A DNA stretch of 64,000 nucleotides, from positions 27,029 to 91,028 of the forward strand of contig NZ_JNZO01000031.1 in assembly GCF_000717595.1 (NCBI RefSeq). The letters run 5' to 3'. Source of the DNA: Streptomyces flavochromogenes. GTDB lineage: Bacteria; Actinomycetota; Actinomycetes; Streptomycetales; Streptomycetaceae. Of the stretch, positions 8,071 through 15,982 are shown one piece after another. Made by a program: the position numbers and the translations under genes. Numbering within the stretch: the first letter of the stretch is position 1; each line of letters opens with the position of its first letter. Under the pieces are notes generated by a model. That model saw only the letters and a list, made by a program, of their open reading frames with translations, was not told the DNA's origin and made no database searches.

Positions 8071-8673
8071 ATGACGAACGAGGACCCGCTTCGCACCGGT
8101 GCCCCGCCCCGCATCCGTGACCTCCTCCGTAGCGCCGCCGCGCAGGCCACGCCCCTGGTCAGGGACATCGCCGACGCCTCGCTCGGCGCGCCCACGCCCT
8201 GCGCCGAGTACGACGTGCGTGCCCTGCTGAACCATCTTCTCGGCGTCGTCGTGCACTTCCAGGCGCTCGCCGCCAAGCGGCCCGCCGATCTCTCCACCAC
8301 CACGGACTGGCTCGCCGACGCCGACTGGCGGGACCGCTTCGAGGCCGAGACCGGGAAGCTCGTCGAGGCCTGGTCGGCGCCCGGTGCCGAGGAGGGCACC
8401 ACCGGGGGCATGGCGCTGCCGGCGCGGACCGTCGGGTCCATGGTGCTGCTCGACCTCACCGTGCACGCCTGGGACCTGGCCCGCGCCACCGGGCGGAGCT
8501 TCACACCCGATCCGGGCGTGGTCGACGGGCTCGTCGAGGAGGTGGAGCGGATGGCGCCGATGGCCCGGAAGACGGGTGTCTTCGGGGAGGCCGTCGACCT
8601 GCCCGGCGATGCCAGCGTCTTCGAGCGGCTGCTCGCGACGACGGGCCGCGATCCGCGCGCCTGGGAGGCCTGA
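8071..8673 (+). CDS. TIGR03086 / mycothiol-dependent isomerase-like (DinB fold) protein
   Basis: 200 aa of the actinobacterial DinB/MDMPI superfamily. The N-terminal RDLLRSAAAQATPLVRDIAD is followed by the signature LGAPTPCAEYDVRALLNHLL, and the later segment LLDLTVHAWDLARATGR supplies the second metal-binding histidine. Family members are four-helix bundles that bind a divalent metal, and some use mycothiol; the reaction here is unknown. TAACGT (8058-8063) lies 7 nt before the ATG with no ribosome binding site, so the mRNA is likely leaderless. It is divergent from the AraC gene. Confidence 0.87.
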   Translation: MTNEDPLRTGAPPRIRDLLRSAAAQATPLVRDIADASLGAPTPCAEYDVRALLNHLLGVVVHFQALAAKRPADLSTTTDWLADADWRDRFEAETGKLVEAWSAPGAEEGTTGGMALPARTVGSMVLLDLTVHAWDLARATGRSFTPDPGVVDGLVEEVERMAPMARKTGVFGEAVDLPGDASVFERLLATTGRDPRAWEA

Positions 8674-8684
8674 GGCCCTGGAGG

Positions 8685-8730
8685 CCTGGGCCGGCGGTCC
8701 CAGAGCCCTCAGGCCCTGGGCCGGCGGTCC
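8685..8730 (+). repeat. Direct repeat of a 16-bp GC-rich unit
   Basis: CCTGGGCCGGCGGTCC occurs at 8685-8700 and again at 8715-8730, exactly 30 bp apart, just after the stop codon of the isomerase-like gene. The stretch is rich in ggcc/ctgg words. No function is evident; it may be a minisatellite-like remnant in a 3' intergenic spacer. Confidence 0.5.
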
Positions 8731-8772
8731 GGGACCCTGCCGGCAGACCGGGTGCCGACCCGGGGGCCCGGC

Positions 8773-9021
8773 TCAGCGCAGGCGGCCCGCCGAGCCCGGG
8801 GAGAGCCGGGAGACGACCTGGCCGAAGGCGTGCTCCTCCGCGGGCGTCAGCGGTATCGACTCCTGCGGATGCCAGATCCGCTCCAGTGGGGTGTGCGCCG
8901 GGTCGCGGCGGTCGCGGGCGCGGGCGCGCAGGCCGAGCGACAGCCACACCACCGTCGATACGGCGAGCAGGCCGAAGAGCGTGATCACACGGGGATCGGA
9001 GAACTGGCCGGGCAAGGACAT
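8773..9021 (-). CDS. Small single-pass membrane protein
   Basis: 82 aa. Residues about 12-30 (VITLFGLLAVSTVVWLSLGL) form one transmembrane segment, followed by a basic stop-transfer stretch (RARARDRR) and a cytoplasmic tail with ERIWHPQESIPLTPAEEHAF. I do not recognise a named family. The tail motif and good ribosome binding site (GGAG 6 nt before ATG) make it a real gene rather than a chance frame. It is convergent with the isomerase-like gene. Confidence 0.75.
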   Translation of the reverse strand: MSLPGQFSDPRVITLFGLLAVSTVVWLSLGLRARARDRRDPAHTPLERIWHPQESIPLTPAEEHAFGQVVSRLSPGSAGRLR

Positions 9022-9157
9022 GACTCACTCCAGGGCGGGAGGGCCGCCCGGCACCGCGCGCCCCGGCAGGTGGCGCGTGGGCACGAGGGCCCGACGATTC
9101 CTACTGCTTCCTCCCGACCTGTTCAGTTAACACCACCCTGGGGGACTTTCGGCAGGG

Positions 9158-9181
9158 GGTCCGGGACCTTGGTCCCGGACC
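9158..9181. repeat. 24-bp near-continuous perfect palindrome
   Basis: Two 11-bp arms, GGTCCGGGACC and GGTCCCGGACC, separated by only TT, form a perfect inverted repeat in the 268-bp gap between the small membrane protein and the TroA-like gene. As RNA it would form a hairpin with too small a loop, so a DNA-level role (operator) is at least as likely as a terminator. The rest of this gap shows no gene. Confidence 0.5.
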
Positions 9182-9289
9182 CGGCCGCCCCGGGGGCCCG
9201 CGCCGCCGACAGGCCCTCTTGTGCGGGCCGGGGAACCGCTCCAAGGTGCTCGGAAGAGGCATATTTCCGGCCGGGGAGGGAGCAGCCGT

Positions 9290-10138
9290 ATGTCCGGGAC
9301 GCAGGCATGGGGATTCACGGACGACAGAGGCGCGGAGCTGGGGGCGGCCCGCGTGCCGCGGCGGGTGATCGCGTATGTGCGGGCCGGGGCCGCCCTGTGC
9401 GACCTGGGCGTGACGCCGGTCGCGGTGTACGGCTCCGGGCATGACGGGGACGTCCTCGACCCGGCGAAGGACGGCGGGCTGACGGCGGCCGCGGTGACCT
9501 ACCTCGGGCCGGGCCGGGTCCTCGACGAGGGGCTGCTGCGGGAGCTGCGGCCGGACGTGATCGTCGACGTGACCTACGACGGGAAGAGCCCCTACGCGCT
9601 CGACGAGGCGGTCGCCGAACGGCTCGGGGTTCCGCTCGTCGCGCTCTCCGTCGGCAACGAGCTCACCCTGCCGGCGATCCTCGACCGGTTCGGCGCGCTG
9701 GCGGTGAGTCTGGGGGCGGCGCCGGACGACGGGACGACCGCCGAGGATTCCCCGGGCGATCTCGGGGCCGCCGAGGACGAGCTCCGGGAGGTCGCCGCGC
9801 GGACCCGGCTCGCAGTGCTCGCCCTCTCCGGGGCCGGTCCCGACCAGGTGCACCTCGCCCGGCCGTCGGCCTGGCCCGAGCTGGCGAGGCTCGCCGAGCT
9901 CGGCGTACGGCTCGTGGACCCGGGCCCGGGGCCCGGGGCCAACTGGCTCACCGGTGACTGGGGCCGGGCCTCCGAGCTCCGGCCCGGCCTGGTCCTCTTC
10001 GACAGCCGGGCGCACGCCACGGCGCCGGACGCGGCCCTGTCCGGCGTCCGGTTCTCGCCGTGGAACCCGGAGACCCCGCCCAGCCCGGCGGCGTACGCGC
10101 GCTTCTTCCGCGCACTGGCCGGGGCGCTCGCCGGCTGA
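9290..10138 (+). CDS. TroA-like substrate-binding-fold protein without signal peptide
   Basis: 282 aa resembling iron-siderophore ABC binding proteins (peripla_BP_2). It has an N-terminal RRVIAYVRAGAALCDLGVTPVAV-like segment, a central ELRPDVIVDVTYDG motif, and the C-terminal alpha/beta lobe ending PSPAAYARFFRALA. Binding proteins normally carry a lipoprotein or Sec signal; here MSGTQAWGFTDDRG is polar and no upstream in-frame start adds a hydrophobic segment, so the product should be cytosolic. No ABC permease or ATPase genes are adjacent. A ribosome binding site (GGGAGGG, about 9 nt upstream) fixes the ATG. It may sequester a siderophore or other ligand, or be a recruited enzyme fold. Confidence 0.78.
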   Translation: MSGTQAWGFTDDRGAELGAARVPRRVIAYVRAGAALCDLGVTPVAVYGSGHDGDVLDPAKDGGLTAAAVTYLGPGRVLDEGLLRELRPDVIVDVTYDGKSPYALDEAVAERLGVPLVALSVGNELTLPAILDRFGALAVSLGAAPDDGTTAEDSPGDLGAAEDELREVAARTRLAVLALSGAGPDQVHLARPSAWPELARLAELGVRLVDPGPGPGANWLTGDWGRASELRPGLVLFDSRAHATAPDAALSGVRFSPWNPETPPSPAAYARFFRALAGALAG

Positions 10139-10172
10139 ACCGGCGAGGGCGTCGACGCGAAGCCGGGGCCGC

Positions 10173-10592
10173 TCAGGCCGGGGCCGCCGTGAGGCGGGTC
10201 CGGCGGAGCGAGTCGGCGAACTCCTCCGCGCGGGAGAGCTGGGCCCGCAGCTCGGCGACCCGCTCGGCGGCGGCCCGCTCGTAGCCGCGGACGCGGGCCA
10301 CGAGCGCGGCCCGCTCGTCCGGGTCGAGCTCGGTGTCCGTGCCCGCGCGCTCGGCGGCCAGCAGGTCCACGGCCGTGAGGAGTTCGCGGGTCTCGTCGAG
10401 GGTGAAGCCGAGCGGCTTCATCCGGCGGACGACCATCAGCCGGGACACGTCCGCGTCCGTGTAGAGCGGGAAGCCGCCGGGCGAGGCCGCGGACGGGACG
10501 ACGAGTCCGTTGTCCTCGTACTGCCGGATCGTGCGCAGGGACAGCTCGGTCCGTGCGGCGACCTCGCCGATCTGCATGGGCTCGCCGGCCAT
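10173..10592 (-). CDS. MerR family transcriptional regulator
   Basis: 139 aa from the chosen ATG. The N-terminal MerR winged helix is complete (MQIGEVAARTELSLRTIRQY, then GGFPLYTDADVSRL, then RRMKPLGFTLDE), followed by a coiled coil (about 75-125) for antiparallel dimerisation. No metal-binding cysteines are present in the loop, so it is not a classical metal sensor. Start choice: GAGGA lies 6 nt before the ATG at 10592; a GTG at 10616 with AAGGA upstream is an alternative that adds eight residues. It is divergent from the APC permease gene, which it may control. Confidence 0.9.
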   Translation of the reverse strand: MAGEPMQIGEVAARTELSLRTIRQYEDNGLVVPSAASPGGFPLYTDADVSRLMVVRRMKPLGFTLDETRELLTAVDLLAAERAGTDTELDPDERAALVARVRGYERAAAERVAELRAQLSRAEEFADSLRRTRLTAAPA

Positions 10593-10718
10593 ACGCATTC
10601 CTCGTACTCCGCTCACGCGTCAGGTCCTTCCTCGTACGGGGTTCCCACCGGGCGTACGGGGTCCCCACAGGGCGCGGCTTCCGCGCATTACATACCATTC
10701 GTCCTAACTTCAGCACTT

Positions 10719-12728
10719 ATGAGAGCTGGAAGTGCGGCGAAACGCCTGCTCGTAGGTCGTCCGTTGGACAGCGGGCGGCTCGGGGAGACCCTGCTGCCGA
10801 AGCGGGTCGCCCTGCCGATCTTCTGCAGCGACCCGCTCTCCTCGGTCGCGTACGCCACCGAGGAGATCCTGCTGATCCTGGCCCTCGGCGGCCTCGCCGT
10901 GCTCCATCTGGCCTGGTACGCGGCGGTCGGCATCGTGATCCTGCTCCTGGTCGTCGTCGCCTCCTACCGGCAGACCTGCTACGCCTATCCGGGCGGCGGC
11001 GGGGCTTATGTCGTCTCCGCCGAGAACCTCGGGCAGACCGCCGCGCTCACCGCCGCCTCCGCGCTGCTGATCGACTACGTGATGACCGTCGCCGTCTCCG
11101 TCGTCTCCGGGGTCGCCGCCATCACCTCGGCCGTGCCCTCGCTCGACGGGCACGCCGTGGCCATGTCGGTGTTCTTCGTGGCCGTGCTGGCCTGGCTGAA
11201 CCTGCGCGGAGTGCGGGAGTCGGGGCGCTGGTTCGCCGTCCCGACGTACGCCTTCATCGCGGTCATCTATCTGATGTTCGCGGTGGCCGCGGTGCGGATG
11301 GCGACCGGTGCGACGATCCGGGCCGAGTCCGCCGATCTGCCCGTCGAGGCGGTCTCCACCTATTCGGGGATCGCGCTCGTGCTGCTCGCGCTGCGCGCCT
11401 TCGCCTCCGGCTGTACCGCGCTGACCGGTGTCGAGGCCGTCAGCAACGGCGTACCGGCGTTCGCCAAGCCCAAGAGCCGCAACGCGGCGATGACGCTCGC
11501 GATCATGGGCGGGCTGTCCGTGACCATGTTCTTCGGGATCACCGTGCTCGCGATGGTCTACGAGGTCCACGTCGCCGAGGACCCCACCGAACTCGGGCTC
11601 GCGCCCGGCACCCCGACGTCCACCGCGCTCGCGCAGATCGGACGGGCCACCTTCGGCGACTGGCACATCCTCTTCTACGCGCTCCAGGCCGTCACCGCGG
11701 GCGTCCTGATCCTGGCGGCCAACACCGCCTTCAACGGCTTCCCCATGCTCGCCTCCGTCCTGGGCCGCGACCGCTACGCGCCCCGCCAGCTCTTCCACCG
11801 CGGCGACCGGCTCGTCTACTCCAACGGCATCGTGCTCCTCGCGCTCGCCGCGATCGTCCTCATCGTCGCCTTCGACGCGCAGCTGACCCGCCTCATCCAG
11901 CTGTACATCCTCGGCGTCTTCGTCTCCTTCACCCTCTCCCAGGCCGGCATGGTCAAGCACTGGCGGCGAGAACTCGCCACACCCGCGGGCGCCGCCGACC
12001 GTCACAACATCCACCGCCGTCTCGCGATCAACGCCTTCGGCGCCTGTCTGACGGCGGTCGTCCTCGTCATCGTCCTCATCACCAAGTTCACCCACGGCGC
12101 CTGGATCGTCGTCATCGCGATGCCGGTGCTCTTCGCCGGGATGAAGGGGGTGAGGCGGCATTACGACGCCGTCTCCGCCGAGGTGGCCGTCGCCCCCGGG
12201 CAGCGGCCCCACGCCCTCGCCGAGAACCACGTCCTCGTCCTGGTGGCCTCGGTGAACGCGCCCAGCCTCCGGGCCCTGTCGTACGCGAAGACCCTGCACC
12301 CCGCCTCGCTCACGGCGGTCACCGTCGCCGAGGACCCGGCCGAGGCGGAGGTGCTCCGCGCGACCTGGGAGGCCCATGGCATCGACGTACCGCTTCGGGT
12401 GCTCAGCTCCCCGTACCGCTCGATCGTCCAGCCGGTCCTGCGGCACGTCCGGGAGGCGCCCGAGCGGGCAGGGGACGCGGTGATCTCGGTGGTCATCCCC
12501 GAGTACGTGGTGGGCCACTGGTGGGAGCAGCCGCTTCACAACCAGAGCGCGCTGCGTCTCAAGACCCGGCTGCTGTTCATGAAGAACGTCGTCGTCATCG
12601 ACGTGCCGTACCGCCTCGCCTCGGCCCGCGAGCTGGCCGCCGAGCGCGCGAGGGCGGCGGACGCCGCGCGGGCCGCGGAGGCGGCGAAGGCGGCCGGGGA
12701 CGCGAAGCGCCCCGGGGACGGGACCTGA
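10719..12728 (+). CDS. APC family permease with large C-terminal cytoplasmic domain
   Basis: 669 aa. Residues about 45-480 contain roughly 12 transmembrane helices of the amino acid/polyamine/organocation family, with conserved PIFCSDPLSSVAYATEEILL in TM1 and the TM6 segment AFASGCTALTGVEAVSNGVP. After KGVRRHYDAVSAEVAVAPGQ a 170-residue cytosolic domain follows whose pattern (HVLVLVASVNAPSLRALSYA, then TVAEDPAEAE) resembles a universal-stress/UspA-like fold. The substrate is unknown; relatives include potassium- and amino-acid-permease-like proteins. Its C-terminus is an Ala/Arg/Lys-rich coil. It is divergent from the MerR gene. Confidence 0.88.
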   Translation: MRAGSAAKRLLVGRPLDSGRLGETLLPKRVALPIFCSDPLSSVAYATEEILLILALGGLAVLHLAWYAAVGIVILLLVVVASYRQTCYAYPGGGGAYVVSAENLGQTAALTAASALLIDYVMTVAVSVVSGVAAITSAVPSLDGHAVAMSVFFVAVLAWLNLRGVRESGRWFAVPTYAFIAVIYLMFAVAAVRMATGATIRAESADLPVEAVSTYSGIALVLLALRAFASGCTALTGVEAVSNGVPAFAKPKSRNAAMTLAIMGGLSVTMFFGITVLAMVYEVHVAEDPTELGLAPGTPTSTALAQIGRATFGDWHILFYALQAVTAGVLILAANTAFNGFPMLASVLGRDRYAPRQLFHRGDRLVYSNGIVLLALAAIVLIVAFDAQLTRLIQLYILGVFVSFTLSQAGMVKHWRRELATPAGAADRHNIHRRLAINAFGACLTAVVLVIVLITKFTHGAWIVVIAMPVLFAGMKGVRRHYDAVSAEVAVAPGQRPHALAENHVLVLVASVNAPSLRALSYAKTLHPASLTAVTVAEDPAEAEVLRATWEAHGIDVPLRVLSSPYRSIVQPVLRHVREAPERAGDAVISVVIPEYVVGHWWEQPLHNQSALRLKTRLLFMKNVVVIDVPYRLASARELAAERARAADAARAAEAAKAAGDAKRPGDGT

Positions 12729-12791
12729 CGGCCCGGTCGTCCCTCGCCGTCACGGAGCCTCCCCGTCACAGGCGCCGTGCAGCCGTCGTCC

Positions 12792-13424
12792 CTACGGCCA
12801 CACCAGGCAGTACGGCTGGTGACCCGCCTCGTGGAGGCGGACCGAGAAGTCCTGCCACTCGTGGAGCAGCTGGTAGACGTCGAAGGCGTCGCGCGGGCCG
12901 CCGCGGTCCGGGACCGTGGACCAGATGAAGGCGGCCGCGCCGACCGACTCCTCGCCGATCGCGCGCAGCGGGTCGACCACGGTCATCGGCAGCTTCACCA
13001 CGGCGTAGTCCGGGTGCAGGACCACCAGCTCAAGCGGCGGCACCTTGTTCAGGGGCATGCCCTGGATGCCGGTCAGGACCATGGCCGCTATGGTCTCCGG
13101 CTTGATCTTGGTGAACATGCCGCCCATGCCGAGCTCGTCGCCGCCGAGTTCCTCCGGGCGCATCGAGATCGGGACGCGGGCCGCCGTGGCGCCGTCGGGC
13201 GCCCCGAAGTACTTGTACGTCACCCCCAACCGGCCACTCCCGCTCGCGCTTCCCTTGGCCGGATCTCCCGGAGGGCCCGATGTGTCAGGGATGCCGGGAA
13301 TGCCTGGAGTGCTCGGGGTTCCGGAGGTCGAGTCCTCGCCCCGCCGGCGCCGGTGCCTCCCCCGGCGGGCAGACTCCGGACCCAGATCGTCCGTCCCCTC
13401 GCCCGGTCCGCCACCGCGATGCAT
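12792..13424 (-). CDS. Conserved hypothetical protein with low-complexity N-terminus
   Basis: 210 aa. The first about 65 residues are Gly/Pro/Ser/Arg-rich and disordered (TPGIPGIPDTSGPPGD). The rest is a compact domain (GVTYKYFGAPDGATAARVPI, then IAAMVLTGIQGMPLNKVPPL, ending HQPYCLVWP) that I recall as a Streptomyces-wide hypothetical next to hemL; no enzyme motif is seen. The start at 13424 has a GGTGGAG 2-6 nt upstream; a later start removing the disordered part cannot be excluded. It converges on the APC permease gene and is divergent from hemL. Confidence 0.72.
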   Translation of the reverse strand: MHRGGGPGEGTDDLGPESARRGRHRRRRGEDSTSGTPSTPGIPGIPDTSGPPGDPAKGSASGSGRLGVTYKYFGAPDGATAARVPISMRPEELGGDELGMGGMFTKIKPETIAAMVLTGIQGMPLNKVPPLELVVLHPDYAVVKLPMTVVDPLRAIGEESVGAAAFIWSTVPDRGGPRDAFDVYQLLHEWQDFSVRLHEAGHQPYCLVWP

Positions 13425-13560
13425 ATCTCCACCCGACTGCTTTTTCTCGGCAACACGACCCCGCCGCGCAACCCGATCATCGTGTCAGTGACCTCCCCCG
13501 CGTTCGTACGGTGAAACACCTGTCCGCAAGAACGCCGTGGCCTCTGACACCATGGATTCC

Positions 13561-13620
13561 GTGAGCCATCCCTTTGACGCCCCAGTTTCGCAGACGCTGA
13601 GGGCGGACGCCCCGGCGTAA
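13561..13620 (+). other. Upstream mini-ORF duplicating the hemL N-terminus
   Basis: A 19-codon frame starts with GTG and reads [19 protein letters not shown] before TAA. Its first 13 codons align without gaps to the first 13 codons of hemL ([13 protein letters not shown]), with APVSQTL identical and H/Y, F/Y, D/E similar. An in-frame ATG at 13552 would extend it by three residues. It may be a partial duplication left by recombination, or a translated leader ahead of hemL. It has no clear ribosome binding site of its own. Confidence 0.55.
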
Positions 13621-13693
13621 TACTCAGGATGTTCACACCCTCCCTTCGTCCCCGATGTCGTGCCCGAAGTCGTTCTCGCAGGTCAGGATCACA

Positions 13694-15001
13694 GTGCCGT
13701 ATTCATACGAAGCCCCAGTCTCACAGACGCTTTTCGACCGCGCTTCCCTCGTGACGCCCGGCGGCGTGAACTCACCGGTACGTGCCTTCCGGGCCGTGGG
13801 CGGAACGCCCCGGTTCATGGTGTCCGGTTCCGGTCCCTACCTCACCGACGCGGACGGTCGTGAGTACGTCGACCTGGTGTGCTCGTGGGGGCCGATGATC
13901 CTCGGCCACGCGCACCCCGAGGTCACCGCCGCGGTGCAGCAGGCCGTCGCCCGCGGCACCTCCTTCGGTACGCCCGGCGAGGGCGAGGTCGCGCTCGCCG
14001 AGGAGATCGTGGCGCGCGTCGAGCCCGTCGAGCAGGTTCGGCTCGTCTCCTCGGGCACCGAGGCCACGATGTCCGCGATCCGGCTCGCCCGCGGGTTCAC
14101 CGGGCGCGCCAAGGTCGTCAAGTTCGCCGGCTGCTACCACGGCCACGTGGACGCGCTGCTCGCCGCGGCCGGTTCCGGTGTCGCCACCCTGGGGCTTCCC
14201 GACACGCCCGGTGTGACGGGCGCCCAGGCCGGGGACACGATCGTGCTCCCCTACAACGACCTGGAGGCCGTCCGGGCCGCGTTCGCCGCGCACCCGGGCG
14301 AGATCGCCTGTGTCATCACCGAGGCCTCGCCCGGCAACATGGGCGTCGTGCCGCCGGCCGAGGGCTTCAACCAGGGCCTCGCGGACCTGTGCCGGGAGAA
14401 CGGCGCGCTGTACATCTCCGACGAGGTGATGACCGGTTTCCGTACGTCGAAGGCCGGCTGGTACGGCGTCGACGGCGTCAAGGCCGACCTGCTGACCTTC
14501 GGCAAGGTCATGGGCGGCGGCTTCCCGGCCGCCGCGTTCGGTGGCCGCGCCGACGTCATGGGGCACCTCGCCCCGGCCGGGCCGGTCTACCAGGCGGGCA
14601 CCCTCTCCGGTAACCCCATCGCGACGGCCGCCGGGCTGGCGCAGCTGCGGCTGCTCGACGACGCGGCGTACGCCAGGGTGAACGCCGTCTCGGAGACGAT
14701 CCAGGGCCTGGTCACCGACGCGCTCGGCAAGGAGGGCGTGGCGCACCGGCTGCAGACCGCGTCCAACATGTTCTCGGTCTTCTTCACCGCCGACGAGGTG
14801 CGGAACTACGACGAGGCGAAGCAGCAGGAGGCCTTCCGCTTCAACGCCTTCTTCCACTCGATGCTGGCCGACGGCGTCTACCTGCCGCCGTCCGCCTTCG
14901 AGTCCTGGTTCGTGTCGGCCGCCCACGACGAGCGGGCGATCGAGCGGATCGCCGCCGCCCTGCCGGCCGCCGCCCGCGCCGCCGCGGAGGCGACGGCATG
15001 A
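13694..15001 (+). CDS. hemL: Glutamate-1-semialdehyde 2,1-aminomutase
   Basis: 435 aa, the normal length. This class III PLP aminotransferase converts glutamate-1-semialdehyde to 5-aminolevulinate in the cytosol, the C5 entry to heme, siroheme and corrinoids. Diagnostic segments are [40 protein letters not shown], the PLP-phosphate and aspartate region [13 protein letters not shown], and the PLP lysine in [19 protein letters not shown]. The start is taken as GTG at 13694 with AGGA 5 nt upstream; an ATG at 13655 in frame would add 13 residues not typical of the family. It overlaps the phosphatase gene by 4 nt, and the operon leads to cytochrome c maturation genes, a heme-related context. Confidence 0.96.
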   Translation: MPYSYEAPVSQTLFDRASLVTPGGVNSPVRAFRAVGGTPRFMVSGSGPYLTDADGREYVDLVCSWGPMILGHAHPEVTAAVQQAVARGTSFGTPGEGEVALAEEIVARVEPVEQVRLVSSGTEATMSAIRLARGFTGRAKVVKFAGCYHGHVDALLAAAGSGVATLGLPDTPGVTGAQAGDTIVLPYNDLEAVRAAFAAHPGEIACVITEASPGNMGVVPPAEGFNQGLADLCRENGALYISDEVMTGFRTSKAGWYGVDGVKADLLTFGKVMGGGFPAAAFGGRADVMGHLAPAGPVYQAGTLSGNPIATAAGLAQLRLLDDAAYARVNAVSETIQGLVTDALGKEGVAHRLQTASNMFSVFFTADEVRNYDEAKQQEAFRFNAFFHSMLADGVYLPPSAFESWFVSAAHDERAIERIAAALPAAARAAAEATA

Positions 15002-15705
15002 GCGAGAGCGGCAACGGCACCCATGGCGCCGATCAGGACATCACCGTCGTCCATCTGATGCGGCACGGCGAGGTGCACAACCCCGACGGTGTCCTCTACG
15101 GGCGCCGCACCGGCTACCACCTCTCCGAGCTCGGCCGGCAGATGGCGGACCGGGTCGCCGAGAGCCTGGCCGACCGGGACATCACCCATGTCGTCGCCTC
15201 GCCGCTGGAGCGGGCGCAGGAGACGGCGACGCCGGTCGCCAAGGCGCACGGTCTGGACCTGGCCACGGACGAGCGGCTCATCGAGGCGGCGAACGTGTTC
15301 GAGGGCAAGACGTTCGGTGTCGGTGACGGGGCGCTGCGCAAGCCGGCGAACTGGAAGCACCTGACGAACCCGTTCCAACCGTCCTGGGGCGAGCCGTACG
15401 TCGAGCAGGTCGTCCGCATGATGGGGGCGCTCGACGCGGCGAAGGACGCGGCCCGGGGGCACGAGGCGGTCCTGGTCAGTCACCAGCTGCCGATCTGGAT
15501 CGTCCGCAGCTTCGTGGAGAAGCGCCGGCTCTGGCACGATCCGCGGCGGCGCCAGTGCACGCTCGCCTCGCTGACCTCGTTCACGTACAAGGGCGACAAG
15601 ATCGTCTCGGTCGGATACAGCGAGCCGGCCCGGGACCTCGTTCCGGCGCATCTGCTCGCCGGCGCGAAGCCGGTCAAGGGGAAGTCGAAGGCCTTCGGGG
15701 CGTAA
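14998..15705 (+). CDS. Histidine phosphatase family protein (phosphoglycerate mutase-like)
   Basis: 235 aa. The phosphoacceptor motif MRHGEVHN has R22-H23-G24, and a second RHG-partner histidine lies in [32 protein letters not shown] and [16 protein letters not shown] complete the family pattern. The length and absence of the longer PGM insert point to a cofactor-independent phosphatase of the broad-specificity type rather than glycolytic mutase. It is translationally coupled to hemL (ATGA overlap). Its substrate and any link to heme synthesis are unknown. Confidence 0.92.
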   Translation: MSESGNGTHGADQDITVVHLMRHGEVHNPDGVLYGRRTGYHLSELGRQMADRVAESLADRDITHVVASPLERAQETATPVAKAHGLDLATDERLIEAANVFEGKTFGVGDGALRKPANWKHLTNPFQPSWGEPYVEQVVRMMGALDAAKDAARGHEAVLVSHQLPIWIVRSFVEKRRLWHDPRRRQCTLASLTSFTYKGDKIVSVGYSEPARDLVPAHLLAGAKPVKGKSKAFGA

Positions 15706-15931
15706 GCCCTCTTGAGCGGCACGTAAGCGGGACGCAGTTCTTCCGAAGCGGGACGGTGGATCTTCCGGAGCCACATGTAGTCCTTCGGTGAAGGATTGCG
15801 TCCCCGCTGGACAGCGCGGGAGTCCGCGGTCCACAGTTCAGGGCGGTCGGGTGGTGTTCATGCCAACCGATCGCCCTAAAATTTTTGTGCGATTTTCCGG
15901 AACCTCCGTGTTCCTCCTGGCATCTCACTCA

Positions 15932-15961
15932 TTGTCGGTTTGGATGACGTTTCGTTAATAC
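15932..15961 (+). promoter_or_regulatory. Promoter of the deacetylase-like lipoprotein gene
   Basis: TTGTCG (15932-15937) and TAATAC (15956-15961) are 18 bp apart in an AT-rich stretch and end 21 nt before the ATG at 15983. The 277-bp gap before it (from 15706) contains no gene; it includes the A/T run around 15877-15900. Confidence 0.55.
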
Positions 15962-15982
15962 GTCAGCGCGAATGGGGATGTC

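Noticed and set aside
10710..12539. Long minus-strand frame of about 600 codons opposite the APC permease.
   Set aside because: Asp/Glu/Gly/His-rich composition typical of antisense frames in GC-rich DNA, no domain, no start context.
13618..13624. TAATACT as the -10 box of hemL with TTGACG at 13574.
   Set aside because: The spacing of about 38 bp is far too long for a sigma-70-type promoter.
15674..15928. Minus-strand frame in the gap before the deacetylase-like lipoprotein gene.
   Set aside because: No ribosome binding site or family; it covers a promoter-bearing spacer.
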